64,000 bases of DNA, taken from the NCBI RefSeq assembly GCF_000025005.1, contig NC_013525.1, forward strand, positions 1,886,501-1,950,500, given 5' to 3'. A program made the position numbers and the translations under genes. The notes under the pieces are model-generated. The model ran no database searches and had not been told where the DNA came from. It worked only from the letters and a program-made list of their open reading frames with translations. Below, piece by piece: positions 41,509 through 50,431 of this stretch (its first letter is position 1; the number at the start of each line of letters is the position of its first letter). Origin of the DNA: Thermobaculum terrenum ATCC BAA-798 (GTDB taxonomy: Bacteria; Chloroflexota; Chloroflexia; Thermobaculales; Thermobaculaceae).

Positions 41509-43710
41509 TTATCGCTCTGAGGATCGGGGCTTGCCGGAGGGGCGCCCACCCCTGGAGGGCTTGGATCCCTGGGATCCGGAGGCCACCGCCAGCTTGCCCG
41601 ACTGCCTGGAGGATGGCGTTTCACCCGTCAGGACAGCGCGCCTCGAGAGGCTTATCTTGCCGTTGCGGTCTATGTCCGTCACCATCACGGTGATCTCGTC
41701 GCCCAGCTTGACCACATCCTCCACACGGTTCACCCGCGTATCGGACAGCTCGCTGATGTGCACCAGACCGTCCTTGCCGGGCGCCAGCTCCACGAACGCC
41801 CCGTAGGGCATGATCCCTACCACCTTGCCGGTGTAGACCTGCCCCACCTCTATGTCGCGGGTGAGCATCTCGATGCGCCGCCTGGCCTCCTCGGCCCCCT
41901 CGGCGTTCGTCGAGTAGATCAGGATCGTGCCGTCGTCCTCGATATCGATCTGGGACCCCGTTGCATCGGTGATCGCCCTGATCGTCTTACCGCCGGGCCC
42001 TATCACCGCGCCGATCTTCTCGGGGTTGATCTTCATCGTGAGGATTCGCGGCGCGTACCCGGAGAGGGTACTGCGGACCTCGGGTATCGCCTCCAGCATC
42101 TTGCCCAGGATGTACATCCTGCCCTCGCGCGCCTGCTCGAACGCCTCCCTCATGATGTCGAAGGTTATGCCGGTGGTCTTGATGTCCATCTGCAGGCCTG
42201 TGACGCCCTTCTCGGTGCCCGCCACCTTGAAGTCCATGTCTCCCAGCGCGTCCTCGATGCCCTGGATGTCCGTCAGGATCACGTACTTGCCGTCCGGGCC
42301 CGTGACCAGGCCCATCGCCACGCCGGAGACCGGCGCCTTGATCGGCACGCCAGCGTCCATCAGCGCCAGCGTCGAGCCGCACACGCTGCCCATCGAGCTG
42401 GAGCCGTTGGAGCTGACCACCTCGGAGACCACGCGGACCGTGTAGGGGAACTCCTCCTCCGAGGGCATGACCGGCAGCAGGGACCTCTCCACCAGGGCGC
42501 CATGGCCTATGTCGCGCCTGCTGGGGCCTCGCAGCGGCCTGATCTCGCCCGTGCTATATGGCGGGAAGTTGTAGTGGTGCATGAAGCGCTTGGATTCCTC
42601 CATGCCCAGGTCGTCGAGGATCTGCTCCTCGCGCCTGGTGCCCAGCGTCACCACGCTTATGATCTGGGTCTGGCCGCGGGTGAAGAGCGCCGACCCGTGT
42701 GTCCGCGGCAGGAGCCCCACCTCCGCCGAGACTGGGCGAATCTCCTTTGGGCCCCTTCCGTCCGGGCGAACGCCCTCGTTCAGTATGCGGTTGCGCACCT
42801 CTTCCTTCAGGAGCGTCTCGAACTCGCGGGCCACGGCTCCCGTCAGGTCTGCGGGATCCGCCACGTCGTCGCTGATCATCGCCGCGATCAGGTTGGCCTT
42901 GACCTCGGCTATGGCCTCCTCGCGCAGCACCTTGTCCGGGTTGTTCACGGCCTCCTTGAGCTTGTCGCCCAGCCACTCGCGCACCCGGGCGGTGAACTCC
43001 TCGTCCACCTCGGGGACGTCGAAGTGGTGCTTAGGCTTACCCGCCACAGCCACCAGCTGCTCCTGCAGCTTTATGGTGTCCTGCAGCATCCTGTGACCGA
43101 ACTCCACCGCGCCCAGCATGACCGACTCCGGCAGCTCGTGCGCGGAGCCCTCCACCATGATCACGGCGTCCTTCGTGCCCGCCACCGTCAGGTCCAGCAG
43201 GCTCTCCTCCCGCTGGTCGGCGGTGGGGTTGAGTATGTACTCGCCGTCTATGTACCCCACTCTCGCCGCACCCACGGGCCCCAGGAAGGGGATGTCCGAG
43301 ATGCTCAGGGCCGCGCTGCCGCCGATTATCGAGAGGAGGTCGGGCTCGTTCTGCTGGTCGGTGCTGAGCACCGTGGTGATGATCTGTACCTCGTACTTGT
43401 AGCCCTTCGGGAAGAGAGGGCGCAGAGGGCGGTCGGTCAGCCTTGCGGCCAGCGTTGCGTTCTCCGAGGGCCTGCCCTCACGGCGGATGAAGCCCCCAGG
43501 GATCTTGCCCGCCGCGTACATCCGCTCCTCGTACTGCACCGTCAGCGGGAAGAAGTCCATGTTGGAGGGTGCGTCCGCCCTCACGGCCGTGGTAAGGACC
43601 ACGGTATCTCCGTACTGGACCAGCACAGCTCCGTGTGCCTGGCCAGCTATCCTGCCTGTTTCTATAGATAGTTTCCGTCCTGCCCAGATAGTCTCAAACT
43701 TGCTAATCAT
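41509..43710 (-). CDS. pnp: Polynucleotide phosphorylase
   Basis: About 733 residues from ATG 43710; a GTG at 43725 is an alternative. Two RNase PH domains lie before and after an all-helical insert. A KH domain ([20 protein letters not shown]) and an S1 domain ([20 protein letters not shown]) follow, with a basic Ser/Gly-rich tail ([14 protein letters not shown]). It degrades RNA from the 3' end by phosphorolysis. It sits downstream of rpsO behind a terminator-like hairpin, the classic rpsO-pnp arrangement. Confidence 0.97.
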   Translation of the reverse strand: MISKFETIWAGRKLSIETGRIAGQAHGAVLVQYGDTVVLTTAVRADAPSNMDFFPLTVQYEERMYAAGKIPGGFIRREGRPSENATLAARLTDRPLRPLFPKGYKYEVQIITTVLSTDQQNEPDLLSIIGGSAALSISDIPFLGPVGAARVGYIDGEYILNPTADQREESLLDLTVAGTKDAVIMVEGSAHELPESVMLGAVEFGHRMLQDTIKLQEQLVAVAGKPKHHFDVPEVDEEFTARVREWLGDKLKEAVNNPDKVLREEAIAEVKANLIAAMISDDVADPADLTGAVAREFETLLKEEVRNRILNEGVRPDGRGPKEIRPVSAEVGLLPRTHGSALFTRGQTQIISVVTLGTRREEQILDDLGMEESKRFMHHYNFPPYSTGEIRPLRGPSRRDIGHGALVERSLLPVMPSEEEFPYTVRVVSEVVSSNGSSSMGSVCGSTLALMDAGVPIKAPVSGVAMGLVTGPDGKYVILTDIQGIEDALGDMDFKVAGTEKGVTGLQMDIKTTGITFDIMREAFEQAREGRMYILGKMLEAIPEVRSTLSGYAPRILTMKINPEKIGAVIGPGGKTIRAITDATGSQIDIEDDGTILIYSTNAEGAEEARRRIEMLTRDIEVGQVYTGKVVGIMPYGAFVELAPGKDGLVHISELSDTRVNRVEDVVKLGDEITVMVTDIDRNGKISLSRRAVLTGETPSSRQSGKLAVASGSQGSKPSRGGRPSGKPRSSER

Positions 43711-43732
43711 CTTCGCGTTCCACACCTCTATG

Positions 43733-43759
43733 AAAAGCCCAGGGCGACTGGCCCTGGGC
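43733..43759 (-). terminator. Terminator/processing hairpin between rpsO and pnp
   Basis: On the minus strand GCCCAGGGC and GCCCTGGGC pair around a 5-base loop, followed by TTTT. As in other bacteria it may serve both as partial terminator and as RNase III site. Confidence 0.85.
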
Positions 43760-43788
43760 TCCGTTATTGCGATATAAGTGGCACAGGG

Positions 43789-44076
43789 TTATCTCCTGAT
43801 GCCAATTGTCTCTCGTAGACCTAGAGCTCGCACCACCTCGCGATACTTCTCCAGGTCGTGCCTGTAGAGGTATCTCAGAAGGCGCCTCCTCTGCCCCACC
43901 AGCTTGAGCAGGCCCCGACGCGAGTGGTTGTCGTGCTTGTGCTCCCGAAGGTGGTCCGTCAGGTGCTGTATCCTCTGGGTCAGCAGAGCCACCTGCACCT
44001 CCGTGGAGCCGGTGTCGTTGTCGTGCCTCTTGAACTGCTCTATTACCGACGCCTTGTCGGTTGCCTCCAAAGTCAT
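43789..44076 (-). CDS. rpsO: 30S ribosomal protein S15
   Basis: 95 residues, all helical: [39 protein letters not shown] and [20 protein letters not shown], the S15 signature. It binds 16S rRNA early in 30S assembly. GGAGG precedes the ATG. Confidence 0.98.
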   Translation of the reverse strand: MTLEATDKASVIEQFKRHDNDTGSTEVQVALLTQRIQHLTDHLREHKHDNHSRRGLLKLVGQRRRLLRYLYRHDLEKYREVVRALGLRETIGIRR

Positions 44077-44112
44077 TCTGCCTCCTAAACTTTATGTATA
44101 ATCTTCCTCTAA

Positions 44113-45153
44113 TCAACTCAGTATATCAGAAATCGTTCGAGAATTTTCAAGAGAATCCTCGACCTCCGGAGCGCCTCCCTCGAACATCCTCCTGGTCGCC
44201 AGCAGCGTCACCACCCCCACCAGGGCACCGAACCACAGCGTGCAGAACCTGATGAGCAGCGTGGCGGCCACAGCCTCCGGCACCGTAACAGCCCCGGGCA
44301 TGACGAGCAGCAGCAGCCCCGTCACCGAGGCATCTGCCACCCCCAGCCCACCAGGCATCAGCGAGGCCGAGCCCAGCAGGGTCGAAGCCCCCAGCACGAA
44401 CGCCGCCGTCACCAGCAGTCGCCAGGAAGCCTCCTCTCCTAGCCCCGCCAGCACCAGGAAGAACGCCAGACACTCCCCCGACCAGGAGATTATGCCGATG
44501 GCGACCGCAAGCAGCAGGGGCCTGGGCGCAAGTAGCCTCCGGGAGCTCTCGTACAGCGCCACCACATGATGGGTCCGCTCCCTCACGAAAGGCACCATCC
44601 CCGCCAGCGCCATGGTCAGCGACCTGCCGCTCTCCGTGACGAACACGAACACCAGCAGCGCCGCCCCAAGAGCTATGAGGCCTAGCATCGCACCCCCCAC
44701 ATGGAAGAGATAGAGCCCTCCCAGGCTGAGGACTATCAGAGCTACCCCGTCCGTGAGCCTCTCGGCCATCACCACCGGCGCAGAGACGCTGACAGGCGTG
44801 CCGGCCACCCTCCTCAGCAGCACGCTCTTGAGGAGCTCCCCCACCTTGCCGGGCGTCATGGCCATCGTCAGCCCCGACAGGAAGATCGCCACGCTGTGCG
44901 AGAGCCTGATGCCCCTGACGCCTATCAGGCCCAGGTAGTAGTGCCACTTGAGGAAGCGCAGCACATAGTTGAAGAGCGTCAGCCCCAGGATCAGCGGCAC
45001 AAGCTCCCACCTGAAGGTCTCCAGGGTGCTCGCCAGCTTCCGCAGGTCCGTCAGCATCACCAGGACGAGCACGACCAGCAGGCCAAGCCCAAACCCCAGA
45101 AGTAATCGCCCCCTTAGGGCCCTCACACTCGCAGAGACGTTACCGTCGCTCAC
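44113..45153 (-). CDS. Flippase-like/lysylphosphatidylglycerol synthase-type membrane protein
   Basis: 346 residues with about eight spans. It shows FRWELVPLILGLTLFNYVLR, LSGLTMAMTPGKVGELLKS, VVMAERLTDGVALI and LMPGGLGVADAS, the motifs of the LPG_synthase_TM/UPF0104 family. Members move or modify lipid-linked substrates. It is 21 bp after the anti-sigma gene on the same strand, so it may belong to that regulon. Confidence 0.88.
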   Translation of the reverse strand: MSDGNVSASVRALRGRLLLGFGLGLLVVLVLVMLTDLRKLASTLETFRWELVPLILGLTLFNYVLRFLKWHYYLGLIGVRGIRLSHSVAIFLSGLTMAMTPGKVGELLKSVLLRRVAGTPVSVSAPVVMAERLTDGVALIVLSLGGLYLFHVGGAMLGLIALGAALLVFVFVTESGRSLTMALAGMVPFVRERTHHVVALYESSRRLLAPRPLLLAVAIGIISWSGECLAFFLVLAGLGEEASWRLLVTAAFVLGASTLLGSASLMPGGLGVADASVTGLLLLVMPGAVTVPEAVAATLLIRFCTLWFGALVGVVTLLATRRMFEGGAPEVEDSLENSRTISDILS

Positions 45154-45174
45154 AGATCGAGTATACCCTAATGG

Positions 45175-45900
45175 TCACCTCAAGTAGAGCCTTGTGCGCA
45201 TGAAAAGCAGGATGGACAGCAGCAGGGACCCCAGCGACAGAGCTCCAAGAGTCCGCGCCAGGGTGCCCGTGTAGTCGCTGGAGCTCGAGGTGGAGGTCTC
45301 CACCGGCTCCTGCCCTCCGGAAGCCGAGGGGGTAGTCCGCGACACCCCTCCCGCAGCCTGTGCGCCCCCGGAGCTGCTGACCGACCTGTCGCCGGGCGCA
45401 AACGCGGAGGCCGGAGTCTCCAGACTCATCGTCACCGTTGGGGCAGCGCCAGCGCCCACCCCCGCCGGCATCATCATGCCCGCGCTCACCGTCGCGGTCG
45501 GAGCCATCCCCTGAACGGACTCCTGCGAGACCCTGGAGTCCTCAGGTGTCAGCACTATCTCCGGCTGGTCCGGCCCATATCCACCGATGAGGAGCGATAG
45601 CGCCATGCCCAGCGCAAGGATCACCGAGGCGGCAAGAGATGCGTACACCGACGCAAAGGAGCCTACAGGACGTTGTTTCGCATGGCTCTCATCCAGCAGG
45701 AAAGACCTCCTGGGAGCATACTGCGGCAGGGCACGCAACAGGGCGACCATCCTCTCCATCTCCTCCAACGCGCGCCTGCAGGACTGGCAGGCTTCCACAT
45801 GACGCCTGACCAGTATCCTCTCGGTATCTGGCAGGGCACCGTCTATCAGGCCCGCCAGCTTCTCTGGCTCAGGATGATTTGTAGGCTCCATCTTCTCCAA
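45175..45900 (-). CDS. Anti-sigma factor with zinc-binding N-terminus
   Basis: 241 residues. The N-terminal ZAS motif is H-x3-C-x2-C in RRHVEACQSCRRALEEMERM. One membrane span lies at about 80-105 (ASVILALGMALSLLIG). A Ser/Thr/Gly/Ala-rich extracytoplasmic linker follows, and a second hydrophobic segment near the C-terminus (LGALSLGSLLLSILLFM) precedes RTRLYLR. It should hold the ECF sigma factor encoded 54 bp upstream inactive. Confidence 0.9.
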   Translation of the reverse strand: MEKMEPTNHPEPEKLAGLIDGALPDTERILVRRHVEACQSCRRALEEMERMVALLRALPQYAPRRSFLLDESHAKQRPVGSFASVYASLAASVILALGMALSLLIGGYGPDQPEIVLTPEDSRVSQESVQGMAPTATVSAGMMMPAGVGAGAAPTVTMSLETPASAFAPGDRSVSSSGGAQAAGGVSRTTPSASGGQEPVETSTSSSSDYTGTLARTLGALSLGSLLLSILLFMRTRLYLR

Positions 45901-45954
45901 AAACCTCTCACCACCTTCCTTGTAGCTTCTGGATATTAGACGTTAACAATTCTT

Positions 45955-46524
45955 TTACAGTTCCCCCGAATCTTTCAACAACTCGCGCAGCATGCATCGT
46001 CCCCGAAACAGCCTCGACTTCACGGTCCCAAGCGGCAGCCGCAGCGCCGTGGCAACCTCGTCGTAGGATAGCCCCTGCACATCCACCAGCAGCAGCACAA
46101 GCTTGTACTCCTCGGGCAGCTTCTGGATGCACTTCTCTATCGCCTTGAACGTGGCAGCAGATACCGCGGTCTCCTCCGGCCCGATGTGAGGATCCCCCAT
46201 CTGCGGGAACTCCCCAAGCTCCTCAAGGATCTGGTCCAGCGACCCTGGCGTGCGCTTGACGTGCCTCCGCCTGAGATCGTGAGCCTCGTTGATCAGTATC
46301 CTGAAGAGCCAGGACCTGAAGGACCCCCCACGAAAGCTCCCGAGGGCCTTCCATGCCGCCACAAACGCCTCCTGGGTCACATCCTCGGCAAGGAATGGAT
46401 CCCCGATATACCTGATGGCCAGGTTGTACATCTGGACCTGATACCGCTCCACAAGCTTGTTGAAGGCGTCCAGGTCCCCCTCCTGCGCTCTTCTAACTAG
46501 TTCATCGTCGTTTGGTATTTCCAC
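45955..46524 (-). CDS. ECF-type RNA polymerase sigma factor
   Basis: 189 residues. Region 2 is NLAIRYIGDPFLAEDVTQEA and FVAAWKALGSFRGGSFRSWL; region 4 is LPEEYKLVLLLVDVQGLSYD and EVATALRLPLGTVKSRLFRG. This is the RpoE/SigW-like group. The anti-sigma gene follows in the same operon. Its targets cannot be read here. The start ATG is about 50 bp from the tRNA-Leu gene on the other strand. Confidence 0.96.
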   Translation of the reverse strand: MEIPNDDELVRRAQEGDLDAFNKLVERYQVQMYNLAIRYIGDPFLAEDVTQEAFVAAWKALGSFRGGSFRSWLFRILINEAHDLRRRHVKRTPGSLDQILEELGEFPQMGDPHIGPEETAVSAATFKAIEKCIQKLPEEYKLVLLLVDVQGLSYDEVATALRLPLGTVKSRLFRGRCMLRELLKDSGEL

Positions 46525-46534
46525 TGCTCACCGC

Positions 46535-46564
46535 TTGACTGAAGATATATTTCTTACTTATACT
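46535..46564 (+). promoter_or_regulatory. Promoter of tRNA-Leu
   Basis: TTGACT (46535-46540), 18 bp, TATACT (46559-46564), placing the start about 7 bases before the tRNA. Confidence 0.7.
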
Positions 46565-46577
46565 GCCATATTGAAGA

Positions 46578-46660
46578 GCCGAAGTGGTGGAACGGCAGAC
46601 ACGCTCGCCTCAAAAGCGAGTGGGGGAAACCCCGTGTGGGTTCGAATCCCACCTTCGGCA
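46578..46660 (+). tRNA. tRNA-Leu(CAA)
   Basis: The acceptor stem GCCGAAG pairs with CTTCGGC, with discriminator A at 46660. The anticodon stem GCTCGC/GCGAGT flanks loop CTCAAAA, giving anticodon CAA for the UUG codon. A long variable arm (GGGGAAACCCC) is typical of class II tRNAs. TTCGAATC forms the T loop. The CCA end is not encoded. Confidence 0.96.
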
Positions 46661-46757
46661 CCGGTTCTGCCCCAAGGGGCAGCCATCACATCCGGTTGTC
46701 ATGCTTATACTATAAACCCTCAGACAGCCTATATTCACTTTCCAGGAGAAGAAGAGC

Positions 46758-47786
46758 ATGAAAGTTGGTGTTCTGACAGGAGGAGGGGACGCACCAGGGC
46801 TCAATGCCGCTATCCGCGCAGTGGTCCTGAGCGCACTCTCCCGTGGCGACGAAGTCGTCGGGTTCCTAGATGGGTGGAAAGGCGTACAGGATAACCTAAC
46901 GATCCCCCTGGACAGGGAATGGGTACAGGACATCCATGAGGTCGGGGGTACCAACCTGGGCACATCCCGCACCAACCCCATGAAGTCGGAAGATACCATG
47001 AAGGCCGTCGAGAACCACTTCCGCGAGAACGGCCTGGACGTCCTGATAGCCATAGGCGGCGATGATACGCTGAGCGTCGCTGCCGAGCTGGACCGCAGAG
47101 GCTTCCCCGTGGTCGGCGTGCCCAAGACCATGGACAACGACGTCCCCGAGACCGACTACTGCATCGGGTTCGACACGGCCGTAAACCGCCTCATGGAGTC
47201 TATAGACAGGCTCAGAACCACCTCCAGGTCCCACCACAGGGTGATGGTCGTGGAGGCCATGGGGCGCGACGCCGGCTGGGTCGCTGGCTTCGGTGGCCTC
47301 GCCGGAGGAGCCGACGTGATCCTCGTGCCCGAGATAGAGGTCGACCTCGATGACGTCGCCCAGCGCCTGGAGAAGGTCCGCAGCAGAGGGCGCAGCTACG
47401 CAATAGTTGTAGCAGCCGAGGGCATCAGCTTCGGTGAGGCTCAGGTGCCCGAGAACGCCAAGACCGACGCCTTCGGGCACGTGATCCTGGCAGAGAAGGC
47501 CGTCGGCGAGCGCCTTGCACAGGAGATCGAAAGCAGGCTCGGCTGGGAAACAAGATCCATCCAGATAGGGCACCTGCATCGAGGTGGCTCCCCCACCGCG
47601 TTCGACCGCATACTGGGCACCCGCTACGGCGAGAAAGCTGTGGAGCTGGCACACAACAACAGCTTCGGTCAGATGGTCGTGCTGCACGGCCTGGACCTCA
47701 CCACCGTGCCCCTGGCGCAGATCGCCGGCAAGACCAAGACGCTTTACCCACAGTTCATCGAGCTGATCCAGAACCTCAACGCCTGA
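46758..47786 (+). CDS. 6-phosphofructokinase family, probably pyrophosphate-dependent
   Basis: 342 residues with GVLTGGGDAPGLNAAIR at the N-terminus. At the two positions that set donor choice it has Asp103 (IAIGGDDTLS, where ATP enzymes have GGDGS) and Lys123 (VPKTMDND, where ATP enzymes have PGTIDND). In this family these residues go with pyrophosphate use. It phosphorylates fructose 6-phosphate in glycolysis and may run reversibly. Single-gene unit, convergent with accA at a hairpin terminator. Confidence 0.93.
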   Translation: MKVGVLTGGGDAPGLNAAIRAVVLSALSRGDEVVGFLDGWKGVQDNLTIPLDREWVQDIHEVGGTNLGTSRTNPMKSEDTMKAVENHFRENGLDVLIAIGGDDTLSVAAELDRRGFPVVGVPKTMDNDVPETDYCIGFDTAVNRLMESIDRLRTTSRSHHRVMVVEAMGRDAGWVAGFGGLAGGADVILVPEIEVDLDDVAQRLEKVRSRGRSYAIVVAAEGISFGEAQVPENAKTDAFGHVILAEKAVGERLAQEIESRLGWETRSIQIGHLHRGGSPTAFDRILGTRYGEKAVELAHNNSFGQMVVLHGLDLTTVPLAQIAGKTKTLYPQFIELIQNLNA

Positions 47787-47816
47787 TACCCTCGGTATAA
47801 GCAGGGGAAACTAAAC

Positions 47817-47846
47817 AGGGGAGCTATGTCATGTAGCTCCCCTTTC
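47817..47846. terminator. Bidirectional terminator between the phosphofructokinase gene and accA
   Basis: AGGGGAGCTA and TAGCTCCCCT form a perfect 10-bp stem with a 7-base loop; T-rich stretches follow on both sides, longer on the minus strand. Confidence 0.8.
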
Positions 47847-47864
47847 CTGTCCCTGTCACAACAG

Positions 47865-48734
47865 CTACGAAGAGGGCTGAATCTCGCTCAGAGCCGCCCG
47901 GGACTCTTCCTGCCACTTGCCTATGCGCCTGTACTTCTCCAGCCTGTCGGCTATCAGGGCAGAGGCTTTGTATGCCCGACCGTTCCGGTATTTCGCGTCA
48001 AGCTCGCTCAACGCACTGGCGATGTAGTCCCCCAGCGTTGCTATGGCCGCTGCTGGCTCGGCGTGTGCCCCCTCGTCCGGCTCAGGCACTACCCCATCGA
48101 TGATCCCAAACTCCAGCAGATGCTGCGCTGTGATCTTCATGGCCTCCGCGGCAAGCGGCGCCTTGCTGGCATCATGCCACAGGATAGTCGCACTGGCCTC
48201 CGGCGAGGCCACAGAGTAGATGGCGTTCTCCATCATGTACAGGCGATCCGCTACGCTTATGGCCAGAGCCCCTCCGCTGCCGCCTTCGCCTATGACCGTC
48301 GCAACCACGGGCACAGGAAGGTTGGCCATGGTGTACAGACAGGCAGCGATCGCCTGCGCCTGCCCCCTCTCCTCGGACTGCATGCCAGGATCCGCGGCAG
48401 GAGTGTCTATGAAGCAGATCAAGGGATACGAGAACTTGGCAGCCAGCTCCATGATCCGCTTAGCCTTCCGATACCCCTCAGGACGAGGCATGCCGAAGTT
48501 CCGCCTCAGGTTCTCCTTCGTGTCGCTGCCCCTCTGGTGGCCAAGCACCACCACGGCACGGCCACGGAACCGGCCTATACCTCCCACCATGGCAGCATCG
48601 TCGGCGTAAGCCCTGTCCCCGTGCATCTCGAACCACGGATCGATAAGAGCGTTGATGTAGTCGAGCGTCTTGGGCCTGTCGGCCCTGCGCGCCGTCTGCA
48701 CTCTATCCCAGGCTGTCTTGGAGTTCTCGGACAA
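47865..48734 (-). CDS. accA: Acetyl-CoA carboxylase carboxyltransferase subunit alpha
   Basis: 289 residues: AWDRVQTARRADRPKTLDYI, FRGRAVVVLGHQRGSDTKEN, GMPRPEGYRKAKRIMELA, IGEGGSGGALAISVADRL and YSVASPEASATILWHDA, the AccA signature in order. Starts with TTG immediately after the accD stop, with the ribosome site inside accD. With AccD it transfers CO2 from carboxybiotin to acetyl-CoA for fatty acid synthesis. Confidence 0.97.
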   Translation of the reverse strand: MSENSKTAWDRVQTARRADRPKTLDYINALIDPWFEMHGDRAYADDAAMVGGIGRFRGRAVVVLGHQRGSDTKENLRRNFGMPRPEGYRKAKRIMELAAKFSYPLICFIDTPAADPGMQSEERGQAQAIAACLYTMANLPVPVVATVIGEGGSGGALAISVADRLYMMENAIYSVASPEASATILWHDASKAPLAAEAMKITAQHLLEFGIIDGVVPEPDEGAHAEPAAAIATLGDYIASALSELDAKYRNGRAYKASALIADRLEKYRRIGKWQEESRAALSEIQPSS

Positions 48735-49592
48735 CTAGCTCCCCTCCCGATCAAATATGGTCAACAAATTGCCTATAACCGGTCGCAGATCCCTCCGCGG
48801 GACCACCATATCGATCATGCCGTGCTCCAGGCAGAACTCGGCCGTCTGGAACCCTGGCGGCAGCTTCTGCCTGGTTATCTGCTCTATGACCCTGGGACCC
48901 GCAAAGCCTATGAGCGCCTTGGGCTCAGCCAGGATCACGTCCGCAGTCATCGCATAGCTGGCCGTCACACCCCCAAAGCAGGGGTCCGTCAGGAGAGATA
49001 TGTGCGGCAGCCCTCGCCTACCCAGCTCCGCAAACGCCGCCACCGTCTTGGCCATCTGCATCAGCGAGAAGATCCCCTCCTGCATGCGGGCGCCCCCAGA
49101 GGACGATACCGTGAGTATGGGAAGCTGCCTCTGCAAAGCCAGGCCCACCGCCCTGACCAGCTTCTCCCCGTACACCGAGCCCATGCTCGCGCCCATGAAG
49201 CTGAAGTCGCTTACCGCCAGCACCAATGGGTGACCCTCGATCTTGGCAGTGCCCACCACCATGGCGTCCGCAATTCCTGTCTCCCTCTGCTTCTCGCGAA
49301 CCTTTCCGAGGTAAGTCTCACCGTTGGCCTCAAACCCCAGAGGATCGTCCGGGAAGATGCATGCAAACTGCTCCTCGAAAGAGCCTTCGTCCACCAGGTA
49401 CCTGACCCGCTGATGCACCCTCAGGCGGAAATGGTGCCCACACCGAGGACACACCATCTCGTTGTTTTCGAGCTCACGATGATACAGCAGCTCCTTGCAC
49501 TTGGTGCACTTCACCCAGAGATCATCTGGGATGTCCCTGTTCTCCTGAGCAGGGTGAAAAGTTGGGCTATGACGACGGAAGAAATCCCTCAA
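48735..49592 (-). CDS. accD: Acetyl-CoA carboxylase carboxyltransferase subunit beta
   Basis: About 285 residues. The N-terminal zinc finger is CTKCKELLYHR...CPRCG; the crotonase-fold core has VSSSGGARMQEGIFSLMQMA and FAGPRVIEQITRQKLPPGFQ. TTG at 49592 is the likely start because GGAGG lies eight bases upstream; a TTG at 49613 is the next option. It is followed directly by accA. Confidence 0.96.
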   Translation of the reverse strand: MRDFFRRHSPTFHPAQENRDIPDDLWVKCTKCKELLYHRELENNEMVCPRCGHHFRLRVHQRVRYLVDEGSFEEQFACIFPDDPLGFEANGETYLGKVREKQRETGIADAMVVGTAKIEGHPLVLAVSDFSFMGASMGSVYGEKLVRAVGLALQRQLPILTVSSSGGARMQEGIFSLMQMAKTVAAFAELGRRGLPHISLLTDPCFGGVTASYAMTADVILAEPKALIGFAGPRVIEQITRQKLPPGFQTAEFCLEHGMIDMVVPRRDLRPVIGNLLTIFDREGS

Positions 49593-49745
49593 ACCCGCAA
49601 CCTCCACAAACAAAGGGTATTATATCACCCTCTCAACCATTACTAGTAACATACCAAACCAACCAATTCTATACCCTGACCGCTGCACATTTGTAGAGAT
49701 ACTGCCAGTACTCGCTATCAGCCCTGGTAACACCCACCGGTCCCC

Positions 49746-49779
49746 AAAATAATAGGGGGCCTGGCAAGTCAGCCCCCTA
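49746..49779 (-). terminator. Terminator after the PsbP/DcrB-like gene
   Basis: On the minus strand TAGGGGGC and GCCCCCTA pair, followed by TTATTTT. Confidence 0.85.
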
Positions 49780-49815
49780 TGTAGCTAGTCCCTCAGAACG
49801 GTCATACTCAGGTCC

Positions 49816-50364
49816 CTACTTCTTGGTGTACTCCTTCCAGTACCCCGCCAGATCCCTGTCGGTCATGAACCACAGCTCCTCCGGCAGGTTGAAGGTAGCG
49901 AACGAGTAGTTCGCCATGGCCAGCCAGTATTTGTACTCCTCTTCCGTGGAGCCCTGGAATATCACGACTATCATCCACCTGTCCACGTACAGAACCCACT
50001 GCTTGCGCTTGCGAGTCTGCCCGTTTTCCTTAAAGGTGAATATGCGCTCGAACTTTATGAGGTTGCCCATCACATCCTCGGAGGACTGCTCCACCTTGCA
50101 ATCCTCCAGCTGCTCCAGGCCCTCCTCCAGTCCCTCCCTGAGGATGTCCAGGTCCTCAGCCACCACGTGCTGGTCCTTCAACTCAGTTATCCACACGGCG
50201 AACCAGGTGTTCATGTCCTTGGTGTCCGGGACGAACATCACGCCGTCGCGGTTGTCGTCAAGCTCGAACTGCTCCCACTCCCACGAGTGACGGAAGTGAA
50301 ACCTGCCGTAGGGATCTATATATGTGTTTACGCCCGTGAACCTTGGGGGCTGCCTTTCTGCCAT
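49816..50364 (-). CDS. Hypothetical PsbP/DcrB-like soluble protein
   Basis: 182 residues beginning MAERQPPRFTGVNTYIDPYG, then FHFRHSWEWEQFELDDNRDG. This opening (Y.DP.G.F.F.yP..W) and the alternating strands ending ATFNLP resemble the PsbP/DcrB/DUF1795 fold. No signal peptide is seen, so it is probably cytoplasmic. Single-gene unit with its own terminator. Function unknown. Confidence 0.65.
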   Translation of the reverse strand: MAERQPPRFTGVNTYIDPYGRFHFRHSWEWEQFELDDNRDGVMFVPDTKDMNTWFAVWITELKDQHVVAEDLDILREGLEEGLEQLEDCKVEQSSEDVMGNLIKFERIFTFKENGQTRKRKQWVLYVDRWMIVVIFQGSTEEEYKYWLAMANYSFATFNLPEELWFMTDRDLAGYWKEYTKK

Positions 50365-50431
50365 GCTACTACCTCTTGCTCATATTTTTGCCACGATGTC
50401 GTGTTTATTGATTTTATACCATTATCGAACA

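Noticed and set aside
41758-43671. 637-codon frame opposite pnp
   Set aside because: Antisense shadow; pnp on the other strand has all expected domains.
47826-49646. 606-codon frame opposite accA-accD
   Set aside because: Antisense shadow of two clear genes.
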